Notes: a model not told the origin generated them from the letters alone. A stretch of 63,184 nucleotides of DNA from Synergistota bacterium (GCA_021159885.1 JAGHDO010000010.1:1-63184); one strand, 5' to 3'; counted from the first letter of the stretch, positions 8,070-17,243 are shown. Made by a program: numbers and translations.

Positions 8070-9638
8070 TTACATCCCTCCCATTACTTTAGATATATAA
8101 GATGCCTGATTCACAAGCGCCTTTGCAGCTGGATCGACTATGCTTTTGACAATAAGATCGGGGAATAATCCGAAGAAGATAACCACAAACGCCAAAACTC
8201 CCATACCGATTAACATGCTCTTGGGCACTTCCTTAACATTCTTATACTCAGGTAGCTGAGGTCCCAGAAAAGCGCTCTGGAATATCTTAACGAACGAAGC
8301 GAGAGTAAGAACGCTGACTATCATGGCGATAATGGAAAGCAGTGGGTTAAACCTGTAAACCGACTCATATATCATAAGCTTGGAGGCAAATCCATTAAAT
8401 GGGGGTAACCCTGCTATGGCAGCAGCTCCAATTATAAAGTACACGGTAGTCCACGGCATGTTATGAGCCAAGCCCCCAAGCTTATTTAAATCTCTCGTTC
8501 CTGCCCTGAAGAATATGGCTCCTGCGGTTAAAAAGAGCAGTCCCTTATACATAGCATGATTTATTATGTGAAAGATTCCACCTTTCATAGCCATAATCCC
8601 ATAGCTTTTTAGCGCTATGGGATTTCCAAGAACTGCAAGTCCCACTCCCACACCGAGAAGCATGTATCCCGTCTGAGAGATAGCGTGGAACGCCATCAAT
8701 CTCTTTATCTCCTTTTGAACGAGAGCCATAGTAACTCCTATGAACATAGATAAAACCCCGAAAATTATGACCATCCATCCAACGGTCAGAGTTGACATTT
8801 TAACGCCAAATAAGCTGAAGCAAACCCTGAAAAGACCGTAGAGACTTGCCTGACTAACGCTAACCAAAACAGCCGTAACTGATGCGGGAGCCTCAGCATA
8901 CGCATCGGGGAGCCACATGTGAAGCGGAACCGCTCCACACTTCATCGCAAGTGAAACCAGAAGAAGAGCAAGCGCTATTTTATCTGCCCACGAGAAACTC
9001 ATCTTTTTAGCTATAGCTGCGAAGTTAAGCGCATCGTATTTGCCGTAAAGAAAGCCAACCGCTATAAGAACAAACATAGCCCCTAAGCTACTGATTACCA
9101 TGTACTTTATAGAAGCCTCAAGAGACTCAGCCTGATAAAACCTGAAAGCTATCAGAGCAAAGGAAGCTATGGAAGATATCTCAAGAAATACAAAGAAGTT
9201 AAAGGCATCACCGGTGAGCTCCATCCCAAGCATACCAACTACCATAAGCAGGAAAAGAATATAATATCTATCCGAACCAGTTTCCTTCTCCAAAAAGGCT
9301 ATCGAATATATCGCTCCGGCAAGAGCAGCTATCGTACCGGAAAGCGCCATGAAAGCGCTCATCCCATCAACCTCAAGGATGATTCTAATAGGTATTTTCA
9401 TCCCCGAAGGAAGGGAGAGCGAAGGAAGCATCGCACCGAGAACATAAATCTGAGGACCAAGAGAAACGACTCTCTTAAATAGCAAGATCATTGCTATTAG
9501 AGAGAAAATGAGCGAACCAACCGTTAAACCCTCTTTGGCATATCTTCCTCCTCCAAGCTTGCTAATCAGTGGAATCAAAAAGGCCGCAAACAGAGGGATC
9601 GCTATTACGAGTATCGGTAAATGCTCCATACCCATCAC
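8070..9638 (-). CDS. mbhH: Antiporter-like subunit MbhH (MrpD/NuoN/NuoL family)
   Basis: Large ion-translocating membrane subunit, 522 residues and about 14 helices. Conserved antiporter residues are visible, such as the glutamate in FFVFLEISSIASFALIAFR and the lysine in LAMKCGAVPLHMWLPDAY, plus the discontinuous-helix segment HAISQTGYMLLG. In Mbh this subunit is proposed to pump protons. It overlaps mbhG by four bases. GTG 9638, ATG 9635 and ATG 9629 are all possible starts; the SD-like GAGGGTGAT favours a start at or near 9629. Confidence 0.94.
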   Translation of the reverse strand: MMGMEHLPILVIAIPLFAAFLIPLISKLGGGRYAKEGLTVGSLIFSLIAMILLFKRVVSLGPQIYVLGAMLPSLSLPSGMKIPIRIILEVDGMSAFMALSGTIAALAGAIYSIAFLEKETGSDRYYILFLLMVVGMLGMELTGDAFNFFVFLEISSIASFALIAFRFYQAESLEASIKYMVISSLGAMFVLIAVGFLYGKYDALNFAAIAKKMSFSWADKIALALLLVSLAMKCGAVPLHMWLPDAYAEAPASVTAVLVSVSQASLYGLFRVCFSLFGVKMSTLTVGWMVIIFGVLSMFIGVTMALVQKEIKRLMAFHAISQTGYMLLGVGVGLAVLGNPIALKSYGIMAMKGGIFHIINHAMYKGLLFLTAGAIFFRAGTRDLNKLGGLAHNMPWTTVYFIIGAAAIAGLPPFNGFASKLMIYESVYRFNPLLSIIAMIVSVLTLASFVKIFQSAFLGPQLPEYKNVKEVPKSMLIGMGVLAFVVIFFGLFPDLIVKSIVDPAAKALVNQASYISKVMGGM

Positions 9639-9979
9639 CCTCTCAGTCTCCTCATTTCCCTAACATCCAAAGTCCCATAATGTTTGTAAGCCATAATGAT
9701 AAGACTGAGTAAAAGTGCAGTGGTAGCAAGACCTATAACTATGGCAGTTAGGGTCAAAGCTTGAGGAGTTGGGAGAACCATCTTCTTGCCCGCTGGAGCC
9801 ATGGTATATATCGGAGCTACCGCTCCCTTAACATATCCCAGTGTAATTAGAAAAAGGTTAACCGCAGACTCAACTATCGTGAGGCCTATGGCGATCTTTA
9901 TGAGATTCCTATTAAACAGGATCGCGTATAAGCCCAGCCCCAACATAAGGGCAACCGCGATAAAAGGTATATACTTCAC
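9635..9979 (-). CDS. mbhG: Antiporter subunit MbhG (MrpC/NuoK family)
   Basis: Three-helix membrane subunit of the Mrp module, 114 residues. The NuoK/MrpC pattern is clear: YAILFNRNLIKIAIGLTIVESAVNLFL contains the conserved membrane glutamate, and PTPQALTLTAIVIG is a family signature. Start is the GTG at 9979, behind GAGGTGC. Both ends overlap neighbours by four bases. Confidence 0.93.
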   Translation of the reverse strand: MKYIPFIAVALMLGLGLYAILFNRNLIKIAIGLTIVESAVNLFLITLGYVKGAVAPIYTMAPAGKKMVLPTPQALTLTAIVIGLATTALLLSLIIMAYKHYGTLDVREMRRLRG

Positions 9980-10464
9980 TCTTTATGCACCTCGCTTTCC
10001 CTTCTAACGATCTTGAGATAGATACCAAGAAACATAAAGAAGAGAATCAGGCTTATTCCTCCAAAAACCTCGAGACCAACCGCCACATTCATAGGAGGAA
10101 GCGTCCCCGCAGTATTTATATCCCCGTTGTTTATGCCAGGAGGGACGGGATTTCCGAATATCCCTCCAGAATTGGCGAGAAAGTTGTAGAAGAAAGTTGC
10201 AGCTATACCAAGAAAGGCAAGGGATATGAAGAGCAATAACCCGCTACTCTCTATAACGGAGAGAAGCTTTTCTTTGTACTTGCGTAGGAATTCTTCCTTT
10301 GAAAAAGCAATTAAGAATAGCGCCGTTGAGGAGGCTATAACCGCTCCTCCCTGAAATCCTCCGCCAGGGGTTAGATGCCCGTGTATGACCACATAAAATC
10401 CAAAGACCAGAACTCCCCAGAATATAAGTGCAGTTATGGTTCTAACTATCTTCGACATTCTCAC
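9976..10464 (-). CDS. mbhF: Antiporter subunit MbhF (MrpB family)
   Basis: Membrane subunit of the Mrp Na+/H+ module, 162 residues, four predicted helices. The MrpB signature is present ([18 protein letters not shown]). The C-terminal half has the helix [21 protein letters not shown]. It overlaps mbhE and mbhG by four bases each. GTG 10464 has GGAGTGAT upstream; an ATG at 10458 is an alternative. Confidence 0.92.
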   Translation of the reverse strand: MRMSKIVRTITALIFWGVLVFGFYVVIHGHLTPGGGFQGGAVIASSTALFLIAFSKEEFLRKYKEKLLSVIESSGLLLFISLAFLGIAATFFYNFLANSGGIFGNPVPPGINNGDINTAGTLPPMNVAVGLEVFGGISLILFFMFLGIYLKIVRRESEVHKE

Positions 10465-10730
10465 TTTTTCATCACTCCCCTGAATACCGCAGTTACTCCA
10501 ACAACCGCAGTGAAAAGAACCGTAGCTTCTCCAAGCGTATCAAAACCACGGTAGTCAAACACTATAGAGGTAACGACATTATTCGCCGCAACTTCCTTCT
10601 GAGCATTTTTGATGAAATATCCATCCATATCAGTCTGTAAAGGCTCTCCAAAAGGGTGAATTGTAAGAACTCCCCACATCACTACCAGGAAAAAGAATAT
10701 AAACGAAACCCATTTTAAAGCCTTTCCCAT
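10461..10730 (-). CDS. mbhE: Antiporter subunit MbhE (MrpA/MrpB C-terminal-like)
   Basis: Small membrane subunit of 89 residues with two helices. The conserved stretch [20 protein letters not shown] is typical of MbhE and of the matching part of MrpA. I start at ATG 10730, seven bases after GGAGGG; this is just past the mbhD stop. It belongs to the tightly packed series mbhD-E-F. Confidence 0.9.
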   Translation of the reverse strand: MGKALKWVSFIFFFLVVMWGVLTIHPFGEPLQTDMDGYFIKNAQKEVAANNVVTSIVFDYRGFDTLGEATVLFTAVVGVTAVFRGVMKK

Positions 10731-10732
10731 CT

Positions 10733-10969
10733 TCAATCCCTCCTAACCCCTCTCAGCGCGAATATGAATATGGCTGTGGTCAACCCTGCTCCTATGCCAG
10801 CTTCCGCTATGGCAACGTCGGGTGCCTGAAGGAGATAAAACTCGAGCGACAGGATAAGGCTCATGGCGGCAAGCGCTATAACAGAGCCGATGAGGCTCCT
10901 CAGGAAAACCGCGAGATAAGCGGCTAAAACTAAAGCAAGCAAGGTGAAGAAATGAGCCCAGTATTCCAT
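10733..10969 (-). CDS. mbhD: Antiporter subunit MbhD (DUF4040-type)
   Basis: Membrane subunit of 78 residues with three short helices. The motif [23 protein letters not shown] is diagnostic for the MbhD/DUF4040 family and corresponds to a segment of MrpA. ATG at 10969 follows GTGGTGAG. An ORF of the same size in another frame (10743-10979) is only its shadow. Confidence 0.92.
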   Translation of the reverse strand: MEYWAHFFTLLALVLAAYLAVFLRSLIGSVIALAAMSLILSLEFYLLQAPDVAIAEAGIGAGLTTAIFIFALRGVRRD

Positions 10970-10972
10970 CTC

Positions 10973-11329
10973 TCACCACTTCCCTTCTTTTTCGGCTAAC
11001 CTATCAACCACGGCTCTCTTAGGCATAACCCCGCTTCTGTGAGCAGCCCTTGCTATAGCATGTGCACCAGTGGGATTGGTTAAAAGGAGAGCTACAAGAG
11101 CAACGATAGCATGAATGGCAAGGACGCCAAACCTCGCCTCACCGGAAACTGCCCACTTTGTAAATCCGTAAACTATAACTCCAAGCGAGGTAAATATGGA
11201 CCCAAAAGTCGTCGTTTTAGTGGCTCCATGAAGACGGGTATACACATCCGGAAAGCGAAAGAGAGCAATAGCACCGAGGCAGTTAAAGGCAACACCAATG
11301 ATAAGAAATAGAATTATAAGTCCAACCAT
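10973..11329 (-). CDS. mbhC: Antiporter subunit MbhC (MrpG family)
   Basis: Membrane subunit of 118 residues. The N-terminal half has the MrpG signature AIALFRFPDVYTRLHGATKTTTFG, followed by a hydrophobic helix and LLTNPTGAHAIARAAHR. The ATG at 11329 is chosen because GGGGGT lies ten bases upstream and it starts just after the mbhB stop; the frame extends to a TTG at 11350. Confidence 0.93.
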   Translation of the reverse strand: MVGLIILFLIIGVAFNCLGAIALFRFPDVYTRLHGATKTTTFGSIFTSLGVIVYGFTKWAVSGEARFGVLAIHAIVALVALLLTNPTGAHAIARAAHRSGVMPKRAVVDRLAEKEGKW

Positions 11330-11333
11330 CGCT

Positions 11334-11600
11334 TTATAACCCCCTTTCAATATAGCGAGCGATAAACAGCGTAGTTATAAATGACAGAAGGGCATAAACT
11401 ATCGCTATATCCACATATATAACCTCGTCAAACGCAGCTCCAAACACTATCATAGCAGCAACAACGTAGGTATTAAGCGTGTCCAGCCCTACAACCCTAT
11501 CGGGAATGGTAGGTCCCAGAGCTGATCTTCCCAGCGCAAAGAACCCAAAGATAACCAACAAAACGCCTACAGCCATAAACCAGCTTGTCATCTCCATCAT
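11334..11600 (-). CDS. mbhB: Antiporter subunit MbhB (MrpF family)
   Basis: Membrane subunit of 88 residues with three helices. MrpF features are the segment GPTIPDRVVGLDTLNTYVVA and the acidic helix DEVIYVDIAIVYALLSF. The ATG at 11600 lies seven bases after GGAGG and overlaps the mbhA stop as ATGA. A longer frame to 11639 would cut 39 bases into mbhA. Confidence 0.93.
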   Translation of the reverse strand: MMEMTSWFMAVGVLLVIFGFFALGRSALGPTIPDRVVGLDTLNTYVVAAMIVFGAAFDEVIYVDIAIVYALLSFITTLFIARYIERGL

Positions 11601-12112
11601 TCCACAATCCTCCTTGCCCACTTGGGAAATGTTCCGCAAACATCCTTAGGTTCCGGCGTGGTGGTCTTAACATCAATCCAGTGGACGTAAAGCTCGTTCT
11701 CCTTTTCATCAACGTCAACGCTCAACGTACCCGGAGTTAAAGTTATGGAATTAGCTAAAAGAGTAAGAGCCATATCCTTCTTCAATCCCGTTTTAATTTT
11801 GACTATCCCCGGGTTTATCTCTCCCGTTATAACCCTCATCGCGACATCTATGTTCGCCTTTGCCATTGCGGTAAAAAACGGCACGCAGACATAATAAATA
11901 AATAAACCCCACTTATAGGGATTTAACAAGGATGCGGGAACATATTCGCCAAAAACCCTGCTTCCAGCCAAACCAGCTATCACTGCGACCGGAAGCCCTA
12001 TAACCAGCTCCTTGACGCTCCAAAGTCCAACGTCCCCGCCACCAGCTGTTAAAACTAAATAAAACAGATATGATAAAATTGTTACTGCGACATAAGCTCC
12101 CACCTTTTTCAT
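11597..12112 (-). CDS. mbhA: Antiporter subunit MbhA (MrpE family)
   Basis: First gene of the Mbh operon. The 171-residue product has two or three N-terminal helices and the MrpE hydrophilic domain with LLANSITLTPGTLSVDVDE near residue 115. MrpE-type subunits support assembly of the Na+/H+ antiporter module. The ATG at 12112 follows GGGAGGG. The 14 genes from here to 4098 are in the order A to N with overlaps or gaps of at most 24 bp, so they should form one transcript. Confidence 0.93.
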   Translation of the reverse strand: MKKVGAYVAVTILSYLFYLVLTAGGGDVGLWSVKELVIGLPVAVIAGLAGSRVFGEYVPASLLNPYKWGLFIYYVCVPFFTAMAKANIDVAMRVITGEINPGIVKIKTGLKKDMALTLLANSITLTPGTLSVDVDEKENELYVHWIDVKTTTPEPKDVCGTFPKWARRIVE

Positions 12113-12134
12113 CCCTCCCTTCGATCAAGGAAGC

Positions 12135-12175
12135 TCCCAAAGGGCTATTTTACCATATGATGCCATTATATGAAA
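12135..12175 (-). promoter_or_regulatory. Possible promoter region of the mbh operon
   Basis: On the minus strand, just upstream of mbhA, the sequence TTTTCATATAATGGCATCATATGGTAAAAT is readable in two ways. TATAAT may be a -10 without a good -35 at 17 bp, or TTTTCA and TAAAAT may be a -35/-10 pair 18 bp apart. The same stretch holds an imperfect palindrome, CATAT-9-ATATG. No clear terminator separates it from the PhzF gene, so read-through is possible. Confidence 0.3.
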
Positions 12176-13047
12176 ACACCTTTAGCAATCTTTACTACCT
12201 TGCCTCCAACAAATATATCTATTTTTTCACCATTCTTCCTCGCTTTTAGATAAATCAGCGACGGCCTTTTCACTTCGTGCCCCTGTCCAACCCTAAGATC
12301 TATCTCATCGCTGCCAAAATAGCGATATTTACATAAATAACCCGCAAGGCAACCATTTCCACTGCCCGTTGCGGGATCTTCGGAGACACCATAATAGTGA
12401 GCGAAAACTCGAACGCTCAGGTCGCTTTCTCTTTCTCTCGCCTCTGGACAAAAGGCCAATATCAGCTTAGCGTCAAGTTTTTCTATAAGCTTATAAAGCT
12501 TATCCAAATTTATCCTTATCCTCTTCAAGGCACCCAAGCTTTTCAGAGGAACGATTATAAATGGCAAACCAGTTGAAACTTCCTGAACAGGAAACTTTTC
12601 ATCTATGTCGCTCTCACCTATTCCAAGCACATCTGAAATAACCGCACGCTCAATTATCTCACCGAAGATCGGTGGTTTCTGCCTCATCCAGAGAACTTCT
12701 TCTCCCCCCGTTTCCCCGAACACAACCGGTATCTGCCCAACTTTTAAGTTAAGCTTTACTTCCCTAACCGCTTTCCCTATGATTTCTTCCCTTATAATGT
12801 AAGCAGTCCCGAGCGTAGGGTGTCCAGCAAACGGAACTTCCGCCTCGGGAGTGAAAATTCTAACATCATAGCCACCGTTTTTCTCCTCGTCTGAGGTGAT
12901 AAAAGTCGTCTCTGAATAGTTCATCTCCCTTGCGATAAGTCCCATCTCGTCATCGGAAAGATCCCCTGCATTAAGAAAAACCGCAAGCTGATTGCCCGAA
13001 TATTTTCCACGTGCGAAAACATCCACTATGAAGAAGACTCTTCCCAT
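12166..13047 (-). CDS. PhzF-family isomerase/epimerase-like protein
   Basis: Member of the PhzF family, which shares the two-domain diaminopimelate-epimerase fold. The 293-residue product has the conserved FFIVDVFARGKYSGNQLAVF at the start, the presumed catalytic glutamate Glu46 in NYSETTFI, FAGHPTLGTAYI, and the second-domain signature DPATGSGNGCLAGYL. Family members act on small amino- or hydroxy-acid-like rings, but most genomic copies have no known substrate. It follows the ABC ATPase gene by 25 bp and ends the importer operon, so it may act on the imported compound. Confidence 0.88.
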   Translation of the reverse strand: MGRVFFIVDVFARGKYSGNQLAVFLNAGDLSDDEMGLIAREMNYSETTFITSDEEKNGGYDVRIFTPEAEVPFAGHPTLGTAYIIREEIIGKAVREVKLNLKVGQIPVVFGETGGEEVLWMRQKPPIFGEIIERAVISDVLGIGESDIDEKFPVQEVSTGLPFIIVPLKSLGALKRIRINLDKLYKLIEKLDAKLILAFCPEARERESDLSVRVFAHYYGVSEDPATGSGNGCLAGYLCKYRYFGSDEIDLRVGQGHEVKRPSLIYLKARKNGEKIDIFVGGKVVKIAKGVFI

Positions 13048-13072
13048 CGAAAAACGCCCCCTCCCGTATTAA

Positions 13073-14161
13073 TTAAAAGAAAGCCCTTTCAGTCTTTCTA
13101 CTGAAAAGATGTATTCTCTCAACATCTATGAAGAACTTCACCCGTTCCCCTTCCCTCAATGGAACATCTCCAGGAAGTTTTATAACAATTTTCCCGAAAG
13201 AAGCGTTCGCATGAACGACCGTATCGGATCTTAAAGCCTCAACAAAATAAACCTCAGCGTCAAAAGGAACGCTATTTTTCTCCTCCCTGAGATATATATG
13301 CTCAGGCCTTATCCCGAAGATCAAGCTCTCCTCCCCGCTCTCTAAAAGCTCCCCCTTTCGATCCGTAGGAACTGGTACTCTAAGCCCATCAGCAATTATA
13401 AAGAGTTCATCATTCTCATTAACTAAGCCTACACTTATGAAGTTCATCTGTGGAGAACCTATAAAGCCAGCAACGAAAAGATTAGCAGGACGATGATATA
13501 TTTCCTCCGAGGTGCCTATCTGCTGCAACCTTCCATCCCTTAAGACCGCTATCCTGTCTCCCATAGTCATAGCTTCGACCTGATCATGGGTTACATATAT
13601 AGTGGTTACCTTTAACCCCTCCTGAAGTTTCTTTATCTCGCTTCTCATTTTAACTCTTAAAAGCGCATCTAAATTCGAGAGAGGTTCGTCCATAAGCAAT
13701 ACGCTGGGCTCCACCACTATGGCTCTCGCAACTGCTACTCTCTGGCGTTGTCCTCCAGAAAGCTGATGAGGATATCTCTCGAGGAGCTCTGAGATATTAA
13801 GTAGCTCGGAAGCCCATTTGACCTTCTTATCTATCTCGCTTTCTTCCACCTTCTTTATTTTAAGAGGAAAGGAAATATTCTCCCTCACGGTAAGATGAGG
13901 CCACACCGCATAGTTTTGAAAAACCATGGATATATTTCTATCCTTCGGAGGAAGATCAGTAACATCCCTGTTATCGAAGAATATTTTGCCAGATGTAACC
14001 TCTTCAAGCCCAGATATGCATCTTAAAAGTGTGGTCTTCCCACACCCCGATGGACCGAGAAGAACGACAAATTCTCCCCTCTCTATCTCCAAGCTGACTC
14101 TATCAACCGCAAGGGTCTTGCCAAACCTCTTAGTAACCTCTTTAAGTATAACCTTGACCAT
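13073..14161 (-). CDS. ABC importer ATPase, UgpC/MalK type
   Basis: Cytoplasmic ATPase of a carbohydrate-class ABC importer, 362 residues. Walker A is GPSGCGKTT (about 36-44), the signature is LSGGQRQR, Walker B is SVLLMDEPLSNLD, and the switch histidine is in VTHDQVEAM. The C-terminal third is the regulatory OB-fold (TOBE) region, with FIGSPQMNF and FGIRPEHI. It follows the two permease genes and their binding protein. Relatives serve sugars, glycerol-3-phosphate or polyamines. Confidence 0.93.
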   Translation of the reverse strand: MVKVILKEVTKRFGKTLAVDRVSLEIERGEFVVLLGPSGCGKTTLLRCISGLEEVTSGKIFFDNRDVTDLPPKDRNISMVFQNYAVWPHLTVRENISFPLKIKKVEESEIDKKVKWASELLNISELLERYPHQLSGGQRQRVAVARAIVVEPSVLLMDEPLSNLDALLRVKMRSEIKKLQEGLKVTTIYVTHDQVEAMTMGDRIAVLRDGRLQQIGTSEEIYHRPANLFVAGFIGSPQMNFISVGLVNENDELFIIADGLRVPVPTDRKGELLESGEESLIFGIRPEHIYLREEKNSVPFDAEVYFVEALRSDTVVHANASFGKIVIKLPGDVPLREGERVKFFIDVERIHLFSRKTERAFF

Positions 14162-14188
14162 AGCTTAGCCTACCTCCCAAATAAGAAA

Positions 14189-14998
14189 TCACTTAAGAGA
14201 TATGCCCCACATGGAGACCAGGTATCTCCTCGCAAAATAAATGAAAATTAAAGCCGGAACCGCCATTATAAACCCCGCTGTAAACTTAAAGTAGTCTGGC
14301 GAATCCATCGCAGTACTTAGTATGTGGGCAGGAAGCGTTCTATTCTGAAGCGAGAGAATAGCAGCCACGAAAACCTCGTTCCACGACATTATAAAGGCAA
14401 ATATGGCCGAAGCTGCCAGCCCCGGAAGAGCGAGAGGAAGGGTTATCTTAAAAAACGCCTTCGCTCTTGATAACCCAAAAATCATAGCCGCTTCTTCAAA
14501 TTCCACATCCACGCCAGCAAATATAGAGCTCGTTATAAGAATAACGAAGGGGAGTACCATAGTTGTGTGAGCCAAGGCTATTCCCAAAACGGTGTCGCTT
14601 ATGCCCAACCGCATAAAGATCACCAAAAGCGGTATCGCAAGTATCATCAGAGGAAACATCCTTGTTGATAAGACCATTAGTTTGAGACTATCCTTACCCC
14701 TGAACCTGTATCTCGCAAGGGCATAGCCCGCAGGAATCCCCAGCATAAAACTCAATATTATGGTAACCCCCGCTACGAGCAAGCTTACCATCGTAGCATG
14801 CCCCGCACCAAGCGTGAAAAATAGCTTGTAAAAGTGAGAAACGGTAAAATGCCTTGGTATTATAAGACGAGGATTATAGTAATCCTCAGAGACGGCAAAA
14901 GCTGAAAGAGTTATAAGAACAACGGGGATGAGAAACCACAACCCTATGAGAATTGAGACGGCGAAAACAACGGCTTTCTTAAGCTTCTTTGCCTTCAT
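14189..14998 (-). CDS. ABC importer permease, MalG type
   Basis: Inner-membrane permease of 269 residues with six helices. The EAA coupling loop that docks to the ATPase is visible: EEAAMIFGLSRAKAFFKITLPLALPG. ATG 14998 overlaps the upstream permease stop as ATGA with AAGGAG before it. It pairs with the gene at 14995-15840. Confidence 0.92.
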   Translation of the reverse strand: MKAKKLKKAVVFAVSILIGLWFLIPVVLITLSAFAVSEDYYNPRLIIPRHFTVSHFYKLFFTLGAGHATMVSLLVAGVTIILSFMLGIPAGYALARYRFRGKDSLKLMVLSTRMFPLMILAIPLLVIFMRLGISDTVLGIALAHTTMVLPFVILITSSIFAGVDVEFEEAAMIFGLSRAKAFFKITLPLALPGLAASAIFAFIMSWNEVFVAAILSLQNRTLPAHILSTAMDSPDYFKFTAGFIMAVPALIFIYFARRYLVSMWGISLK

Positions 14999-15840
14999 GA
15001 TTCGCTCAGCTCCTTGGCTCCCTTCAGGAACGTTAAGTAAAACCAGCTTATTATAACGGAAATGATCGCTATTATAACACCATAAACCGCAGCGACATTA
15101 TAGTCCTGTAGCTCTGTTTGCTGATAAAACGTTTCTCCCGCGAGTATAGGTATATCCCTTCCAGCGAGAAGCCAGACCACGCCAAAGATTTGAAAGGCAA
15201 AAAGGGTCCTCAAAAGAAGCGCGGATTGCAAGCTCGTCTTAAGCAGGGGAAGCGTTATATAGAAAAACTTTTGCAATCTGCTGAAGCCGAAAACATCTGC
15301 CGCCTCGAAGTACTCCTTTCCTATCATCTGTAATCCGGCGAGCAGGATAACGAACACCAGAGGGGTAGCCCTCCAAACCTCAGTGAGAACTATTATCCAA
15401 AACTCCCGCGATTTAACGTTGAAGCCAAAGAAATATATAGGTTCGTGTATTAGGCCCAGGTTTAAAAGCACCTTATTTAGATACCCTTGCGGAGAAAAAA
15501 TGTTATAGCTCATTAGAGCAGCAGAAACATCGCTTAAAGCAAGAGGAATGGTTATAAGGTATATAACTATCATATATCCTCTAAACTTAGAATTCACAAA
15601 TAAGGCCAAAAGCAAAGCGAGAAGAACCTGAAGTGGAATAATAACACCAGTTAAAAGCAAGGTGTTTTTGAGCGCTTCCCAAAACATGGGATCTGAGAAA
15701 ACCGAATGCCAGTTTGCAAGGGTTAAACCAGCGCCTCCCTCACTCGTGAATGTCAAGATGAGAGCTTGAACAAGAGGATATGCCATAAAGACCGCAAGGT
15801 ACACCAACGTGGGAAGAAACAAAAGGTAGGGAACAAGCAA
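14995..15840 (-). CDS. ABC importer permease, MalF type
   Basis: Inner-membrane permease of 281 residues with six helices. The EAA loop reads FEAADVFGFSRLQKFFYITLPLL. The TTG start at 15840 lies behind GAGAGGTGG. A stem-loop at 15866-15905 separates it from the binding-protein gene. Together with 14189-14998 it forms a heterodimeric channel. Confidence 0.92.
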   Translation of the reverse strand: MLVPYLLFLPTLVYLAVFMAYPLVQALILTFTSEGGAGLTLANWHSVFSDPMFWEALKNTLLLTGVIIPLQVLLALLLALFVNSKFRGYMIVIYLITIPLALSDVSAALMSYNIFSPQGYLNKVLLNLGLIHEPIYFFGFNVKSREFWIIVLTEVWRATPLVFVILLAGLQMIGKEYFEAADVFGFSRLQKFFYITLPLLKTSLQSALLLRTLFAFQIFGVVWLLAGRDIPILAGETFYQQTELQDYNVAAVYGVIIAIISVIISWFYLTFLKGAKELSES

Positions 15841-15865
15841 GATAAACCACCTCTCAAATTAAATA

Positions 15866-15905
15866 GGGAGGGAGCTTTTATTAGTCCCATAAAAAGCTCC
15901 CTCCC
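15866..15905 (-). terminator. Stem-loop between binding-protein and permease genes
   Basis: Perfect 14-bp inverted repeat: GGGAGGGAGCTTTT at 15866-15879 pairs with AAAAGCTCCCTCCC at 15892-15905, loop 12 nt. On the transcribed minus strand it follows the binding-protein stop by 24 bases. The bases after it (TATTTAATTTG) form only a weak U-tract. It more likely attenuates or protects the upstream message than ends transcription fully, giving more binding protein than permease. Confidence 0.65.
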
Positions 15906-15929
15906 TTGGGTTTACCAGAAAAGAGATCT

Positions 15930-17195
15930 TTACTGGATAGGTGCACCAGCCTCCTTAAACAGCTTTTGCAGATATTTTCCTGCACGAGCTATCTCCTTTT
16001 TTATGTCCATCTTTTGAAGCACAACTCTTCTGAACACCTCTCTGTAAGTATTGGTAAACTTTCCTCCAAGCTTTCCAAGATTTGGTATCATGGCAACTAT
16101 GGAATCCGGTGCAGACGACTGAGCAACTACTCCCTGTGCCAGAACCTTAAGAGCTCCAGCAGGAATCGCTCCAGCAGCTTCCTTAACCGTCGGGAAAAAT
16201 CCTACATTCTGAAGAACGCTAATCTGTATATCGGGTCTGGTAAGATATTCGATAAGTTTATATGCTTCCTCCTTAGCAGGAGCTCCCTTAGGAACGGCAA
16301 GTCCAACCGCAACTATAATATACCCTCTACCGGCAGGCCCCTTTGGAACGGGGATAACATCAAATTTCTCCGGAGACTGAACGATAGCAGGCTTAATCCT
16401 CGCGGTATGATCCCAAGCAAGCCATACCTCACCCTTAGACAGTGGTTCGCTCATAGCAGCCCAAGTTGAACTTGCTGGTTGAGTATACTTGATGAGCTTT
16501 CTCATATATTCCCACGCTTTCACACTACCAGGGGAGTTGAACTTCTTAGCCTGATAGCCGGTGAATGAAGGAAGAAGATATCCGTGAAGGAACCTGTGGA
16601 ATAGTCCCTTTGGAGCCATGGGAAGGCCAAATTTGGGAGAACCGGTCTTTTCCTTTAAATTCTTAGCCCAAGCGAGAAGAGCGTCATAGGTCCACTTCTT
16701 CGTTGGCTTCTTTATATCATCTACCGTGAGTCCTTTAGGTAGATATTTATAAGCCTCCTTGTTAACAACCATAACATAGGTAGCTTGCATCCAAGGCACA
16801 TAAACCTTCTTACCCTTTATTACGGAATACTTCTCGAGGGTTGGTATAAAAGTTCTATTGGGAAGAGATATATCTTTTATCTCCTGGAGCAGTCCCCTCG
16901 ATGCCATGACATCCAACCCCCCATGGAGATCCCCAACAAGAGAGAGCGTTACCTTCCCGCTCTTTTGCTCGGCAATCATTCTTGAAAGCATCTCATTATA
17001 AGTCAAAGCAACGAACTCAACGTCGATACCTGTCTCAGCCTTAAAAGCCTTAAGAAGCTTTCCTATCATAAATTCCCTCTCTTCAGCAGGATGAAGCTGG
17101 GTTGAGCCAAAGAAAAGCTTTGGAGCTGAAAGCGCACCTGTGGAAAGAACGAAGACCGTTACCAGAGCCAGTGATATCACTAATAGCTTTCTCAC
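15930..17195 (-). CDS. Extracellular solute-binding protein of the carbohydrate-type ABC importer
   Basis: Exported binding protein, 421 residues. The N-terminus is a Sec signal peptide (MRKLLVISLALVTVF... with a cleavage-like LSAPK). No lipobox cysteine is visible. The body fits family 1 solute-binding proteins: EEREFMIGKLLKAFKAETGI at the start, PWMQATYVMVVNKEAY, and WAAMSEPLSKGEVWLAWDH in the hinge region. The GTG start at 17195 follows AAGGAGGG, and a consensus promoter lies at 17244-17272. The substrate cannot be read from sequence; a sugar or sugar-phosphate is the default for the family. Confidence 0.9.
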   Translation of the reverse strand: MRKLLVISLALVTVFVLSTGALSAPKLFFGSTQLHPAEEREFMIGKLLKAFKAETGIDVEFVALTYNEMLSRMIAEQKSGKVTLSLVGDLHGGLDVMASRGLLQEIKDISLPNRTFIPTLEKYSVIKGKKVYVPWMQATYVMVVNKEAYKYLPKGLTVDDIKKPTKKWTYDALLAWAKNLKEKTGSPKFGLPMAPKGLFHRFLHGYLLPSFTGYQAKKFNSPGSVKAWEYMRKLIKYTQPASSTWAAMSEPLSKGEVWLAWDHTARIKPAIVQSPEKFDVIPVPKGPAGRGYIIVAVGLAVPKGAPAKEEAYKLIEYLTRPDIQISVLQNVGFFPTVKEAAGAIPAGALKVLAQGVVAQSSAPDSIVAMIPNLGKLGGKFTNTYREVFRRVVLQKMDIKKEIARAGKYLQKLFKEAGAPIQ

Positions 17196-17243
17196 CTTGA
17201 AAATCCCTCCTTTCTAAAATAAAGCTTTAGCTTATTCGGTAAA

